Below are positions 8,788-16,687 of a stretch of DNA of 40,448 nucleotides, one piece after another. The notes beneath the pieces are model-generated. The model worked only from the letters and a program-made list of their open reading frames with translations, did no database searches and was not told the origin of the DNA. Made by a program: the position numbers and the translations under genes. The number at the start of each line of letters is the position of its first letter. Within the stretch, counting starts at the first letter, position 1. Origin of the DNA: Hyphomicrobiales bacterium (lineage in GTDB: Bacteria > Pseudomonadota > Alphaproteobacteria > Rhizobiales > Xanthobacteraceae); the NCBI GenBank assembly GCA_003169835.1, contig PNAI01000038.1, positions 1-40,448 on the forward strand. Reading direction: 5' to 3'.

Positions 8788-11073
8788 TCACTCCGCCGCT
8801 TGCTTTTGGCGCCCTGCCTGCACCAGTTCCCAGATATAAGTCGGGGTGAGCGGCAATTGGCGCGGCTCGACGCCGAACGATTGCAGCGCGTTGGCCACCG
8901 CATTGGCGATGGCGCCGCCGGCGGCGACGATGCCGCCCTCGCCCGCGCCCTTCACGCTAAGCGGATTAATCGGCGAGGGATAATCTTCGAGAATGACGCA
9001 GCGCAAGTTCGGGAAATCACTCGCGGTCGGCAGCAGGTAATCGGCGAGCGAAGCCGTGAGGAACTGACCGTCCTCGTCATACTGCAGATGCTCGAGCACC
9101 GCGCCGCCTAAACCTTGCACCAGCGAGCCGATCATCTGGCCGCGCAGTGTCAAAGGATTGACTGCGCGGCCGACGTCCTGCACCAGCACGTAGTCAATGA
9201 TTTCGATGCGGCCGATTTTCGGATCGACGGTGACATGCACCGCATGCGCGCCGTAGCTGTAGGTGTGCTTCTTGTTGAGGAAAGCGCCTTCGGCGGTCAG
9301 TCCGGCAAGCTCTTTGAGCGGAAACGATTGGCCGTCCGGCCCGCTGACATTATCGGGATCGATCTTGACCGCGGCCGCCTCACATTTGAGGCGCTTAGCA
9401 CCCGCCTCGCGGATCGCAGCTTGAAAATGATTGGTCGCTTCGAGCACCGCCGATCCGCCCATCACGGTCGAGCGCGAATGATAGGCGCCATAGCCGTCGC
9501 TCACGTAAGATGTCGAGCCGTGGTGCACATGACGGATGCGCTCCATCGGCCATTCGAGTGCATCGGCCGCGATCTGCGCGAACACGGTCTCAACGCCCTG
9601 CCCGACCGACGACGTGCCCAGAAAAACCGAAACCGTACCGTCATCGTTGAGCTCCAGCCGCGCGGTCTCCTTCGGGCCGGCCGCGCCGCCCTCGACGAAG
9701 CAGGCAACTCCGAGGCCGTGATATTTTTCGCCGATCAGCTTGCCCTGGAGCTTTGAGACCTCCGGCCAATTGATCTCCTTCAACACACGGTCGAGCGTGG
9801 CGCGATAATCTCCGCTATCGTATTGGTCCGTGGCATTCGTCGGCTGGATGGTTGCGATCGAATAGGGCTGCTCGGCGGCGGTGACGAGATTTCGGCGGCG
9901 CAGCTCGACGCGATCGATACCGAGATCGCCCGCGATCATGTCCAGCATCCGTTCAATATAGAAACTGCTCTCGAAGCGACCAGGCCCGCGATAGGTGCCT
10001 ACCGGCGTCTTGTTGGTCATCCAGAGCGATGAATCGATCTTGATGTGCGGCACGCGGTAGGGGCCAGAGAGGAACTGCGCGACATTGCGCGCGCCGACCG
10101 CGCCGTTGGTGCGCATGTAGGCGCCCATGTCGGTGTGGATTTCTCCGCGGATTGCCAGAAGCGTCCCGTCACTCGCGCAAGCGACCTCTAGTTCGGCTTC
10201 GGTTTCGCGCGCGTGGTTCATCGCCATCAGGTTTTCGCGCCGGTCCTCGATCCATTTCACCGGGCGGTTGACGTGGCGCGCGGCGAACGGAATGAGAAAA
10301 TCCTCCGGATAGAACTCGCCGCGGGCTCCATAACCGCCGCCGACATCGTTTTCCACCATGTCGATGGAGTCCTCGGGCAGATTGATTTGCTTCGCCAGTA
10401 TCCGGCGGTTGAAGAACGGCACTTTCGCCGCGCCCGATACGGTGAGCCGGCCCCTCGCCGCATCCCATTCCGCCATCACGCCGCGCGGTTCCAGCGTCAG
10501 CCCATAGTGCCGGCCGGTGCGCATCTTTTCGCGACGGACATACGGTGCACTGGCAAAGATCACGTCGGCATCGCCCTTGCGAGCCTCAAAGACCAGAGAG
10601 CGGTTGGTGCCCTGACTCTCAAATAAGATATTCTTGTTTTTCGCCGCTACATGCCAGTCCGCCACCGCCGGCAACGATTCGATCTCGACTTCGATCGCTT
10701 CGAGCGCGTCCTCGCCAATGGCAACGCTTTTCGCCAACACGACTGCAAGTGGCTCGCCGACGTAGCGCACTTTTGTGCTGGCGATAACCGGCTGCTCGAA
10801 TGGCTTGAACTCCGGCAAGGGCTGCAGGCGCATGGGGATGATCGGCGGGCCGCCGGGCATGTCGTTGGCGGTGATCACCGCGTGCACGCCGGGGATTTTC
10901 AGCGCCGCTTTCGTATCAACCGAAACGATCCGTCCATGCGCCACGGAACTGCGCAGGATTACGGCATAGAGCAACCCTTCGGGCGCGAGATCATCGACAT
11001 ATTGCCCGCGGCCGCGCAGGAAGCGCAGATCCTCGCGCCGCTCAACCGGACTGCCGATGAAAGTGTTCTTCAT
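8788..11073 (-). CDS. Xanthine dehydrogenase family, molybdopterin-binding large subunit
   Basis: The 761-residue large subunit carries the molybdopterin cytosine dinucleotide centre of a three-subunit hydroxylase that inserts oxygen from water into C-H bonds of heteroaromatics or aldehydes. It has the N-terminal a/b hammerhead domain (FIGSPVERREDLRFLRGRGQYVDD) and MoCo-binding signatures GGGYGARGEF, GTYRGPGRFES around residue 362, GTSSVGQGVETVFAQ and HSRSTVMGG. The invariant active-site glutamate is Glu712 in VKGAGEGG. The CO-dehydrogenase form I loop (AYRCSFR) is absent and is replaced by TYRGPGR, so it is not a CoxL of the CO-oxidising type. The substrate is unknown; nicotinate-, quinoline- or aldehyde-type compounds are the family options. 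Its ATG overlaps the small-subunit stop by 4 nt. Confidence 0.93.
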   Translation of the reverse strand: MKNTFIGSPVERREDLRFLRGRGQYVDDLAPEGLLYAVILRSSVAHGRIVSVDTKAALKIPGVHAVITANDMPGGPPIIPMRLQPLPEFKPFEQPVIASTKVRYVGEPLAVVLAKSVAIGEDALEAIEVEIESLPAVADWHVAAKNKNILFESQGTNRSLVFEARKGDADVIFASAPYVRREKMRTGRHYGLTLEPRGVMAEWDAARGRLTVSGAAKVPFFNRRILAKQINLPEDSIDMVENDVGGGYGARGEFYPEDFLIPFAARHVNRPVKWIEDRRENLMAMNHARETEAELEVACASDGTLLAIRGEIHTDMGAYMRTNGAVGARNVAQFLSGPYRVPHIKIDSSLWMTNKTPVGTYRGPGRFESSFYIERMLDMIAGDLGIDRVELRRRNLVTAAEQPYSIATIQPTNATDQYDSGDYRATLDRVLKEINWPEVSKLQGKLIGEKYHGLGVACFVEGGAAGPKETARLELNDDGTVSVFLGTSSVGQGVETVFAQIAADALEWPMERIRHVHHGSTSYVSDGYGAYHSRSTVMGGSAVLEATNHFQAAIREAGAKRLKCEAAAVKIDPDNVSGPDGQSFPLKELAGLTAEGAFLNKKHTYSYGAHAVHVTVDPKIGRIEIIDYVLVQDVGRAVNPLTLRGQMIGSLVQGLGGAVLEHLQYDEDGQFLTASLADYLLPTASDFPNLRCVILEDYPSPINPLSVKGAGEGGIVAAGGAIANAVANALQSFGVEPRQLPLTPTYIWELVQAGRQKQAAE

Positions 11074-11561
11074 GGCTTTCCGCCATTGGATTTATACGCC
11101 GCGCGTGCATCGAGCACCGCTTCGACGATGGAAATGTAACCCGTGCAGCGGCAGATGTTGCCGGACAGCACGTCGCGAATGCGATCGGCGTCGCAATCCG
11201 GCTCCTCGCTCAAGAGCGCGTGAGCGGTGGTGATGAATCCCGGCGTACAGAATCCGCATTGCAAGGCGTGATGTTTGCGGAAGGATTTTTGCAGCGGCGT
11301 GAGACCGTCGTCGTTGGAAAGCCCTTCGACCGTGACCACCTTGCTCCCCTCGGCTTGCACCGCAAGCATCAGGCACGCGCGCACGGCGTCGCCATCAACC
11401 AGCACGGTGCAGGCGCCGCAGACGCCATGATCGCAGCCGATATGCGTGCCGGTAAGGCGCAACTGCTGACGCAGACAATCGGCGAGCGTCAGGCGCGGCT
11501 CGACCTCGACCGTGACCTGCTTGCCGTTAACTTCGAAGCGGATTGGCATGGGCGCGCTCAA
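11070..11561 (-). CDS. Xanthine dehydrogenase family, [2Fe-2S] small subunit
   Basis: This 163-residue subunit passes electrons from the molybdenum centre to FAD. It binds two [2Fe-2S] clusters. The plant-ferredoxin-like N-terminal cluster uses the cysteines in CDHGVCGACTVLVDGDAVRAC. The C-terminal four-helix cluster uses CGFCTPG and CRCTGY. Length and spacing match CoxS / NdhS-type subunits. Both ends overlap the neighbouring genes by 4 nt (ATGA), so the three subunits are translationally coupled in the order FAD, iron-sulfur, molybdenum. Confidence 0.95.
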   Translation of the reverse strand: MSAPMPIRFEVNGKQVTVEVEPRLTLADCLRQQLRLTGTHIGCDHGVCGACTVLVDGDAVRACLMLAVQAEGSKVVTVEGLSNDDGLTPLQKSFRKHHALQCGFCTPGFITTAHALLSEEPDCDADRIRDVLSGNICRCTGYISIVEAVLDARAAYKSNGGKP

Positions 11562-12427
11562 GCCGCCGCGCTTGTGAGTGCGCGTTCGACCAATGTGCCA
11601 ACCAGTGCGCGCCGGTATGCGGCGCTGGCGTGAATGTCATCCTGCGGTTCGACGGCGGCGGACGTCGCGGCCGCCACGCGCTCGATCGACGCGTCATCGA
11701 TCGCGCGGCCATTTAGCATTGCCTCGACCGCGGGCAAGCGATGCGGCCTATCACCAATGCCAATGACGCCGATATGCGTGTTCATCGCCTTGTTGGAGTT
11801 GTCGAGATCGTAGAAGGCGGCAACGCCAGCCATGGCAAAATCGCCGCGGCGGCGGGCGAATTCCTGAAATCCCCAGCGCCGCGATTTGGCCCTCTCTTGG
11901 GGCCAAGGCGGCAGGCGCAGTTCGGTGATGATTTCGTCGGCCTCAAGCGCCGTCGTGAGCGCGCCAAGGAAAAAGTCCGTGGCCTTGATAGTGCGCGCGC
12001 CTCCTTTTCCCATCACCGCGATCTCCGCTTCGCACGTCAGTGCGATTCCGGGCAGCTCCGCCGCCGGATCGGCATGAGCGAGACTGCCGCCGACGGTGCC
12101 GCGATTGCGGATCTGGTAATGCGCCACGTGCGCGATCGCGGCCTTTAGCAGTGGATGCGCGCTTGCGAGCCGCGCGTCGTCCTCAATGTCGCGCCAGCGG
12201 ACCATGGCGCCGAGCCGCACGCCATCGCCGGAAACCTTGATCTCGCGCAAGCCCGGCAACTTCCGCAGATCGACCAGCAGAGCCGGCTGCGCGATGCGAA
12301 ACGCCATCATGGGCATCAAGCTCTGGCCGCCAGCAAGCGCCTTGGCGTCACCCGCGCGCGCAGCGAGCAACGCTACCGCATCATGCAGCGTCGTCGGGCA
12401 CGCATATTCAAACTGCGGGAGTTTCAT
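11558..12427 (-). CDS. Xanthine dehydrogenase family, FAD-binding medium subunit
   Basis: This 289-residue protein is the FAD subunit of the hydroxylase (CoxM type). The two FAD signatures are present: ALAGGQSLMPMM near residues 34-45 and the TVGGSLAHADPAAELP segment near 110-125. The C-terminal CO_deh_flav_C-like domain follows from about residue 180. It starts with MKLPQFEYACPTTLHDAVALL, typical of the family. It is the first gene of the operon and faces the plus-strand decarboxylase-like gene across a 135-nt gap. With the two downstream subunits it should form a cytoplasmic (alpha-beta-gamma)2 enzyme. No CoxD/E/F/G or XdhC maturation genes are seen in the window. Confidence 0.93.
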   Translation of the reverse strand: MKLPQFEYACPTTLHDAVALLAARAGDAKALAGGQSLMPMMAFRIAQPALLVDLRKLPGLREIKVSGDGVRLGAMVRWRDIEDDARLASAHPLLKAAIAHVAHYQIRNRGTVGGSLAHADPAAELPGIALTCEAEIAVMGKGGARTIKATDFFLGALTTALEADEIITELRLPPWPQERAKSRRWGFQEFARRRGDFAMAGVAAFYDLDNSNKAMNTHIGVIGIGDRPHRLPAVEAMLNGRAIDDASIERVAAATSAAVEPQDDIHASAAYRRALVGTLVERALTSAAA

Positions 12428-12562
12428 TTGTGAGTTTGCGATTTAATGGGCTTGCAACCGGCTACTATCCCCGTCCGCAACCGCGCCGTCAACGTTGGTG
12501 GCCGCGGGAGATATGTTATCGTCGCGCCGCTTATTTCCACTGCACGCACCCGGAGAATGATG
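12428..12562. promoter_or_regulatory. Divergent promoter region, hydroxylase operon / decarboxylase-like gene
   Basis: This 135-nt gap separates the starts of the FAD subunit gene (minus) and the decarboxylase-like gene (plus). The shared gap suggests co-regulation. No regulator gene is adjacent, and I found no strong palindrome. The only clear signal is GGAG at 12552-12555, which serves the plus-strand gene. Confidence 0.4.
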
Positions 12563-13552
12563 ATGGCCGTGCCATTAAGCCTTGCCGTCGGCGATTACGA
12601 CCGCACCCGCGCCATTTTCGACGGCCGCGCCGAGATCGAAGGCTGCGATTTGACCGCGGTGATGCTGGAGCCCGAGGAGGCGTTCCATCGCGCCTTCAAG
12701 TTCCAGGAATTCGACGTGACGGAGATGTCGCTCTCGAGCCACATCGTCAACACCGCGCGCGGCGAAGCGCATTACATCGGCATCCCGGCGTTCGTTTCGC
12801 GGCTGTTTCGTCACAGCGGCATCTACATCCGCACCGACCGCGGCATCAAGAGGCCGGAGGATTTGAAGGGCAAGACCATCGGCCTGCCGGAATATCAGAT
12901 CACGGCCAATGTCTGGATTCGCGGCATGCTCAAGGACCAACATGGTGTCGCGCCGCGCGACATCAGATGGCGGCGCGGCGGGGTGGAAGAGCCCGGCCGC
13001 GACGAGCGCACCCCGATCAAACTGCCGCCCGACATCGACCTGCAGAATATTCCGGCCGATCGTACGCTTTCGCAAATGCTGGAAAGCGGCGAGCTCGACG
13101 GCATGATCAGCGCACGTGCGCCGTCGTGTCTGCTGCGCGGTGCGCCCAACGTGGCGCGGCTGTTTCCGGATTATCCGGTGGCGGAGGAAGCGTACTTTCA
13201 GAAGACAAAGATTTTCCCGATCATGCATCTCATCGGCATCCGCCGCAGTTTGGTGGAGAAAAATCCCTGGCTCGCCGTGAGCGTGTTCAAGGCTTTCGTC
13301 AAGGCGAAGCAAATCTGCATGAAGGAATTCGAACAGATCGGACACCTCGCCACTTCGCTGCCATGGAGCGTCTACGAATACGAGCGGCTCAAGCGCGTGA
13401 TGGGCGAGGATTTTTGGAGCTACGGGTTGGAAGCCAACCGCCACGTGCTCGAAACGCTTGCGGGCTATTCATTCGATCAAGACCTGTCGGCGCGAAAGCT
13501 GCCGCCGGAAGAAATGTTCGCGCGCTCGACGCACGAATTGTCGAAGATTTAG
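12563..13552 (+). CDS. 4,5-dihydroxyphthalate decarboxylase-like / substrate-binding-fold protein (copy 1)
   Basis: This 329-residue protein belongs to the periplasmic-binding-protein-fold family that includes 4,5-dihydroxyphthalate decarboxylase (Pht5) and NMT1/PhnD-like binding proteins. Visible features are LSLAVGDYDRTRAIFDGRAE at the start, the paired segments GIKRPEDLKGKTIGLPEYQITANVW and DIDLQNIPADRTLSQMLESGELDGMISARAP, and KIFPIMHLIGIRRSLVEKNPW. The mature sequence begins at once with the first beta strand, with no signal peptide or lipobox, so it is predicted cytoplasmic. Three ATGs stand in a row at 12557-12565; GGAG at 12552 favours the third. No ABC permease or ATPase gene is near. 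The MFS gene follows after 24 nt. It is either an enzyme (decarboxylase) or a mislabelled binding protein; I favour the enzyme. Confidence 0.85.
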   Translation: MAVPLSLAVGDYDRTRAIFDGRAEIEGCDLTAVMLEPEEAFHRAFKFQEFDVTEMSLSSHIVNTARGEAHYIGIPAFVSRLFRHSGIYIRTDRGIKRPEDLKGKTIGLPEYQITANVWIRGMLKDQHGVAPRDIRWRRGGVEEPGRDERTPIKLPPDIDLQNIPADRTLSQMLESGELDGMISARAPSCLLRGAPNVARLFPDYPVAEEAYFQKTKIFPIMHLIGIRRSLVEKNPWLAVSVFKAFVKAKQICMKEFEQIGHLATSLPWSVYEYERLKRVMGEDFWSYGLEANRHVLETLAGYSFDQDLSARKLPPEEMFARSTHELSKI

Positions 13553-13576
13553 AGTCGCGCGCATGTCCCCCCGCCG

Positions 13577-14731
13577 ATGACACCGCTGCGTCCCGCCGAT
13601 AATTTCGGGCTGCGCCTGGCGGTGTTCTATGGCTGCCTTTTCATTATTCCCGGAATCCAGATGCCGTTCTTCCCGCTGTGGCTGAAGGCCCGCGGGCTCG
13701 ACGCGGCGGCGATCGGCTACGTGCTGGCGCTTTCAGTCACGGTGCGCATCTTTGCGGTGCCGGTGATCAACCGTGCGATCGATCGGGCAGGTAATTTGCG
13801 TGGCGGTTTGATCGCGACGTCGTTCGCGGGTGTTGCGGGATTTGCCATCCTGGGATTTGCCTACGGTTTTGTCGCGATCCTGTTTGCCGTTGCGTTTGCT
13901 GCGCTCGTCTCGGGCCCGCTCATGTCGCTTGCGGACGCCTATGCGCTCAAAGGCCTCAATGCACGCAAGCGCGCCTATGGCCCCGTGCGGTTGTGGGGCT
14001 CGGCGACTTTCATCGCGGCGAATATCAGTTCGGGTCTGCTGCTCGCGGTCATTGCCACCGAAAATCTGATCTGGCTGATCGTGGCGGCGTACGTGTTGCT
14101 TGGCACGGCTGCGCTTTGGCTCCATTCGCTCGAGCCGAGGCCAGTTTCGAACGTCGACCATAAATCTCCTGCGGGACATCTCTGGCAATCGTCTCAATTT
14201 TTGGCAATCGCCGTGGCGGCGGGCCTGATCCAGGCGAGCCATGCGCTTTATTATGGCTTCTCGGCCTTGGACTGGACCGCAAAGGGCTTCGGCAGCTTAA
14301 CCGTGGGTCTGTTGTGGGGGCTCGGCGTTGCGGTAGAAATTGGGCTGTTCGCCGTTTCCGGCAGGCTGCGGCTGAGCCCAATTGCATTCGTCGCTATCGG
14401 TGCGGCCGCCGCAGTGGTGCGCTGGGGCGCGATGTCCTTCGATCCGCCGATGGCGGTGCTGGCGCTCATCCAATGCCTGCATGGACTTTCGTTCGGCGCG
14501 ACGCACCTGGGCGCAATACAATTCATCGCCCGCGCCGCCGGAGACAAGCAGGCCGCGGCCGCGCAAGGCGACTTTTCAACCATTCTGGCGATCGCGAGTG
14601 CGGGCGCCGCCGCAGCGTCAGGGCTGCTCTACAACGCGTTTGGCGACCTCGGCTACGTGGTCATGGCGGCGATGGCGGCTCTTGGCGGCGCATGTCTCGT
14701 CCTGGCACGGCCGATGCGTGTGAAAAGTTAA
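13577..14731 (+). CDS. MFS transporter (MFS_1-like / HcaT type)
   Basis: The 384-residue protein has about 11-12 transmembrane helices and fits the MFS branch that contains the phenylpropionate permease HcaT and nucleoside-type permeases. The N-terminal FGLRLAVFYGCLFIIPGIQMPFFPLWLKARGL segment, AAIGYVLALSVTVRIFAVPVINRAIDRAG, and the GLSFGATHLGAIQFIARAAG segment in the second half support this. It would be an inner-membrane proton-coupled importer. It begins 24 nt after the decarboxylase-like gene and probably shares its transcript. A carboxylated aromatic or similar acid is a reasonable substrate guess from that neighbour and from the family. The start codon has only a weak ribosome binding site. 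Confidence 0.88.
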   Translation: MTPLRPADNFGLRLAVFYGCLFIIPGIQMPFFPLWLKARGLDAAAIGYVLALSVTVRIFAVPVINRAIDRAGNLRGGLIATSFAGVAGFAILGFAYGFVAILFAVAFAALVSGPLMSLADAYALKGLNARKRAYGPVRLWGSATFIAANISSGLLLAVIATENLIWLIVAAYVLLGTAALWLHSLEPRPVSNVDHKSPAGHLWQSSQFLAIAVAAGLIQASHALYYGFSALDWTAKGFGSLTVGLLWGLGVAVEIGLFAVSGRLRLSPIAFVAIGAAAAVVRWGAMSFDPPMAVLALIQCLHGLSFGATHLGAIQFIARAAGDKQAAAAQGDFSTILAIASAGAAAASGLLYNAFGDLGYVVMAAMAALGGACLVLARPMRVKS

Positions 14732-14857
14732 CGATTGGAGTAACGACGGAGCAACCGGCAGGGGACTGAGGCGTTTTCGGCGTGGATATGCCATCATCAC
14801 CGGATCATTTTGGTGTAAAATCGCGGCCATCAGTACCGTAGAGCATCGAGACCCGAC

Positions 14858-16687
14858 ATGGGCGACGTGCGTAAAGTTCAGGAGTTCGTCTCGTCGCTCG
14901 GTGACGTGGTCGTCATGGATTCCGGCAAGCGTACGCGGCCGCGTACTCGCGTGGCCGCAATTGCGATCGCCGCCGCTGTACTGTTCGCGCTCGCCGCCGT
15001 CGCTGCATCATATAAATGGTACATATCTAATCGGGCGCTCAACGACGCCAATTTGACTATTTCCGAGCTGGTCGAGGCGACATCGGAAACCGTCCAGTCG
15101 AACACGCAACTCGAAACCGTCGATGCATTGTTGGAAAAGGCACGCAAGGCCATCAACACCTTCGCCGCCTCGTCGAACGATCCGCGCATCGTCGAGCAGC
15201 GCGCGCGCACGTATTTGACGCTGGCGCAAATCGATTTCGACCGCGGGCGGATCGACCGCATGCAAGAGGATGCGCTGGTCGCGTTCACCAATCTCGATGC
15301 GCTCGCCAAGTCCGGCAATGTCGAGGCCCGTCACCTGCGGGCGCAGACCGAGCGGCTGATCGGTGCGTCCTATTGGGAGCGCGGCAACAACGAAGAGGCA
15401 AAGCTGCATTACGATCGCGGGATTGCCGATCTGGGTGAGTTAGTGAAACAAAATGTCGATCCAAAAATTTCCTGGCCGTGGATGCGCTCGCTGGCGGATA
15501 TCTATCAGTCGCTCGGCGACGTCTTGCTGTTCCGCTTCAACCAGCGCGAAGAATCGCTCGCCGCCTTCAACAAGGCTCGCGACCTGCGCGAACGCCTGGT
15601 CGAGCTCGGCTTTGGGGGACCGGCGCTGGAATTCGATCTGGCCTGGATCACGAACAAGCGCGCCGAAGCCGAGGAACGCCTGGGAAATACGGAAGGCGCA
15701 CTAAACTTGTTTACCGAGGCCTATGGCCGCATGGACGCGCTGAAGGAAAAGATTTGGGACAACCTGCGATGGGCCACTGATTTCGGCACGATCGAAACCA
15801 ATATCGGCCGCCTCAAGCGCAAGCAAAATCGCTTTGCCGAGGCTGCGCCGGTTTTTGCCCGGGCGGAGGAAACCCTCGCCGCGGTCAGCAAACGTGATCC
15901 GAAAAATATCAATCGCAGCACGACCCTGAATTGGGTCCGCTTTTTGCGCGCCGAAAATCTGTCCCGCTTGGCGTTGCAAAACAACGACCGCATTCGCCTG
16001 CTGGCAGCGCGGGAACAAACTCAACAGATCATCGCGACGACGACGGAGCTCGCGCGTGAGGCCGGACTGCGCACGCAAGCACAATTGAACAAGGTGCGCG
16101 AGGAGGCCCTGCTCGCCGCCATCGACGCGAACCTGCGACAGTTGAACGGCAATTTCGAAAGCGCGGCGTTAGGGTTCATCGAGGCATCCGATATCATCGG
16201 GAACGGCTATCTGAAAGGCGCCTCGAAGACGCCATGGCCGGAACTGCTTCGGGACAACATCGAATATCTCGAATGGGCAGGCATGGCCAACGTCAAGGCG
16301 CGCAAGGCGGTCGAAGCTCAAACGCTGTTCAAACGCGCCCTCGAAATGCTGGTCACTTATCGCCAGGCCTTTGGGGAGAAGGAATTCGACGAGTCCCGAA
16401 AGCGGATTGAAGCCCGCTTCGACCGCGGTGCGCCGGCAGCCGATCGTGCACCTACCGCCGCAGAGCGAGCGCCGCCTGCCGTATCGAGCGCACCACCTGT
16501 CATAAATAGCGCGCCGCTCGCCGCCGATCACGCGCCAGGCACGACAAATAGCATTCCATCCAATGGCGTTCCGAATGCGCCACCGGCTATCGACCGCGCG
16601 CCCGCTACGACAGACAGCCCGCCGAGCGCGCCACCCGCCGAAAATGCACCGCCGTCAAGCGAGCCGATCAGCCCACCTCCACAATGA
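14858..16687 (+). CDS. Membrane-anchored helical-repeat (TPR-like) protein with proline-rich repeat tail
   Basis: I do not recognise a named family. The 609-residue protein has a short basic N-terminus (KRTRPRTR), one transmembrane segment at about residues 31-52, and then about 450 residues of alpha-helical, TPR-like pairs (for example ARTYLTLAQIDFDRGRIDRM, LAWITNKRAEAEERLGNTEGALNLFTEAYGRM). The tail, residues 525-609, is made of Ala-Pro heptads. The region ALNDANLTISELVEATSE resembles the segment between the membrane helix and TPRs in some rhizobial TIR- or STAND-type proteins, but no enzymatic or TIR domain is present here. Topology with a positive N-terminus suggests the repeat body faces the periplasm. 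The 3' end overlaps the convergent M24 gene by 20 nt. A scaffold role is inference only. Confidence 0.75.
   Translation: MGDVRKVQEFVSSLGDVVVMDSGKRTRPRTRVAAIAIAAAVLFALAAVAASYKWYISNRALNDANLTISELVEATSETVQSNTQLETVDALLEKARKAINTFAASSNDPRIVEQRARTYLTLAQIDFDRGRIDRMQEDALVAFTNLDALAKSGNVEARHLRAQTERLIGASYWERGNNEEAKLHYDRGIADLGELVKQNVDPKISWPWMRSLADIYQSLGDVLLFRFNQREESLAAFNKARDLRERLVELGFGGPALEFDLAWITNKRAEAEERLGNTEGALNLFTEAYGRMDALKEKIWDNLRWATDFGTIETNIGRLKRKQNRFAEAAPVFARAEETLAAVSKRDPKNINRSTTLNWVRFLRAENLSRLALQNNDRIRLLAAREQTQQIIATTTELAREAGLRTQAQLNKVREEALLAAIDANLRQLNGNFESAALGFIEASDIIGNGYLKGASKTPWPELLRDNIEYLEWAGMANVKARKAVEAQTLFKRALEMLVTYRQAFGEKEFDESRKRIEARFDRGAPAADRAPTAAERAPPAVSSAPPVINSAPLAADHAPGTTNSIPSNGVPNAPPAIDRAPATTDSPPSAPPAENAPPSSEPISPPPQ
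16430..16684 (+). repeat. Heptapeptide-coding repeat tract (APxxxxx)
   Basis: Residues 525-609 of the helical-repeat protein consist of tandem units beginning Ala-Pro: APAADR, APTAAER, APPAVSS, APPVINS, APLAADH, APGTTNS, a degenerate unit, APPAIDR, APATTDS, then shorter units. The DNA period is 21 nt, and third positions vary, so it is protein-level repetition and not a recent slip expansion. Confidence 0.75.

Noticed and set aside
8788..12427. Annotation of the triad as carbon monoxide dehydrogenase CoxMSL
   Set aside because: The large subunit lacks the AYRCSFR active-site loop of form I enzymes and no cox accessory genes are present.
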